14,930 nucleotides of DNA from Candidatus Hydrogenedentota bacterium (GTDB taxonomy: Bacteria > Hydrogenedentota > Hydrogenedentia > Hydrogenedentales > SLHB01): positions 1 to 14,930 of the forward strand of contig SLSB01000439.1 of assembly GCA_007130675.1 (NCBI GenBank), written 5' to 3'. Shown here piece by piece: positions 13,844 through 14,930 of the stretch. Within the stretch, counting starts at the first letter, position 1; each line of letters begins with the position of its first letter. The notes under the pieces were generated by a model, which was not told the origin of the DNA, ran no database searches, and saw only the letters and a program-made list of their open reading frames with translations. The position numbers were made by a program, and so were the translations under genes.

Positions 13844-14930
13844 GCGGGGGGCCCTTCGCTTTCACCCGCATCCACCAGAACACGCATACCGTCGTCCAAT
13901 TGGCTGACCCCACGGGTCACCACCCGGTCGCCTTCACTCAGACCGCCCACAATGGCCAATTGGTCACCCACCCGCTCCGCGATTTCGACCACTCGCATTG
14001 CTACCTTCGCTGCGCCCTGCTCGTCCGTGTCCCCGATCACAAACACAAACCGGTCGCCTCTGCGATCTTCGCCTACGGCATGCAAAGGAAGAAAAAAACG
14101 GGGCGGATCGTAGGCGCGAACTTCCCTGAACGTGACTTCCGCGGCCATGCCGGGCAACGCATCTTCTGGGGGATCCAGGATCTGAACGACGACAGGATAC
14201 GTTGCCTGCAGCGGCGGGGGGCTTTCCCCGGCCTGCGTCACAACGCCCTCACATTGTGCGTCATTCGAAACCTCGGGAAGTGCAATGATGACCTGAGCGC
14301 CGACGTCAACCAGGCCCGTCGCGCCAGCCGGAATCGCCAACACCACCTCGAGTTGGCCCTCCGCCGAAAGCGCGGCAATCACCTGACCGGGGGCCACATT
14401 CTCGCCCTCTTCGGTGCCCACATATGTGATGTATCCTGAAGTGGGTGCCTCCAACGTGGTATACCCAAGGCGCCGTTCGGCAAGCGTGAGTTGCCTGCGC
14501 GCAGCCTCGACGTTCGCCAACGCCGCACGAGCGGCCGTACGCGCACTGTCGTATGCGCTACGTGACACCGCTTCTTCTTCGTAAAGAGCATCCATGCGCT
14601 CTTTGGTAAGCGCCGCTTCTTCGTGTACGGCCCTGGCTTGCGCAAGACCAGCTCGGGCCTGTTCAACCTTCAGCGCATAGTCCTCCTTTTCAAGAACGGC
14701 CACGAGAGCTCCGGCCGTGACCTCTTGGCCCTCGGTCACCTGCATCTCCTCGACATTGCCCGAAACGCGAAAACTCAACCGTGTGTCGACCGCGGCGCGC
14801 GTAAACCCTGTAAAGGTTTGTTCTGAAACCATTTCAACGACGGGCCGCGCCTCTGTGGTGCGTACAGTCCGAAGGATCTCCTCTGTATCATCGAGGGCAT
14901 TGCAGGCCAAGGCCAAAACGATGCAGGAAG
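13840..14930 (-). CDS. RND efflux periplasmic adaptor (membrane fusion protein), 5' end outside the window
   Basis: Partial gene: the frame is open to the right edge. The visible N-terminus reads SCIVLALACNAL, which looks like the end of a lipoprotein signal peptide with Cys as lipidation site; the TTG at 14916 lies inside it and is unlikely to be the start. The mature part has the family order: the first half of the lipoyl-like domain (SFRVSGNVEEMQVTEGQEV), an alpha-helical coiled-coil hairpin rich in Ala, Arg and Glu, and the second lipoyl half (TTLEAPTSGYITYV, EGENVAPGQ). The beta-barrel and C-terminal domain follow, ending at the ATGA overlap with the pump gene. It links the pump to an outer-membrane channel. 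Confidence 0.93.
   Translation of the reverse strand, partial: SCIVLALACNALDDTEEILRTVRTTEARPVVEMVSEQTFTGFTRAAVDTRLSFRVSGNVEEMQVTEGQEVTAGALVAVLEKEDYALKVEQARAGLAQARAVHEEAALTKERMDALYEEEAVSRSAYDSARTAARAALANVEAARRQLTLAERRLGYTTLEAPTSGYITYVGTEEGENVAPGQVIAALSAEGQLEVVLAIPAGATGLVDVGAQVIIALPEVSNDAQCEGVVTQAGESPPPLQATYPVVVQILDPPEDALPGMAAEVTFREVRAYDPPRFFLPLHAVGEDRRGDRFVFVIGDTDEQGAAKVAMRVVEIAERVGDQLAIVGGLSEGDRVVTRGVSQLDDGMRVLVDAGESEGPPA

Noticed and set aside
14914..14916. TTG at 14916 as start of the membrane fusion protein
   Set aside because: Upstream codons remain open and give a hydrophobic stretch before Cys, like a lipoprotein signal peptide, so the true start is beyond the window.

Overview
The window is GC-rich, densely packed bacterial DNA with no rRNA, tRNA, insertion sequence, phage gene or CRISPR array that I can see. 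Its gene content (Gfo/Idh/MocA oxidoreductase, DAACS symporter, sigma-54 activator, large six-hairpin glycosidase) and G+C-rich coding style fit an environmental, probably Gram-negative bacterium. A Planctomycetota- or Hydrogenedentota-like lineage is a guess, not a demonstrated assignment. Both ends are cut: the right-hand gene continues beyond the window.

Layout, left to right. (1) Minus strand: a HAD-family phosphatase (9-683) overlaps by 4 bp the end of a sodium:dicarboxylate/amino-acid symporter (680-2095). Upstream of them lies a membrane protein with four CxxC pairs (2275-3033). (2) Plus strand, divergent: a thymidylate-synthase-family protein (3189-4181) with its own promoter. Three short hairpins separate it from a convergent Gfo/Idh/MocA oxidoreductase (4388-5422, minus). 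(3) A 469-bp gene-free spacer (5423-5891) rich in perfect inverted repeats. (4) A regulatory island: a degenerate receiver-domain protein (5892-6266, minus), a sigma-54 enhancer-binding protein with no sensory domain (6458-7504, minus) and a divergent tandem PRC-barrel protein (7646-8371, plus). (5) A tightly overlapping minus-strand operon: RND membrane-fusion protein (13840 to beyond the right edge), RND pump (10733-13843) and a large (alpha/alpha)6 glycoside hydrolase (8479-10749).

The most interesting part is region 4. Two almost identical -24/-12 (sigma-54) promoter elements, sharing GGCATG and TTGCTCA around four variable bases, sit just upstream of the PRC-barrel gene and of the receiver-like gene, on either side of the sigma-54 activator. 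Both predict leaders of about 30 nt. The activator has its own sigma-70-like promoter in the divergent intergenic region, overlapping inverted repeats. The whole resembles the architecture of the PspF/psp system (receiver-less activator, divergent sigma-54 target), but with different effector proteins. A third, weaker -24/-12 match precedes the Gfo/Idh gene. I infer a local sigma-54 circuit; its signal and physiological output cannot be read from the sequence.
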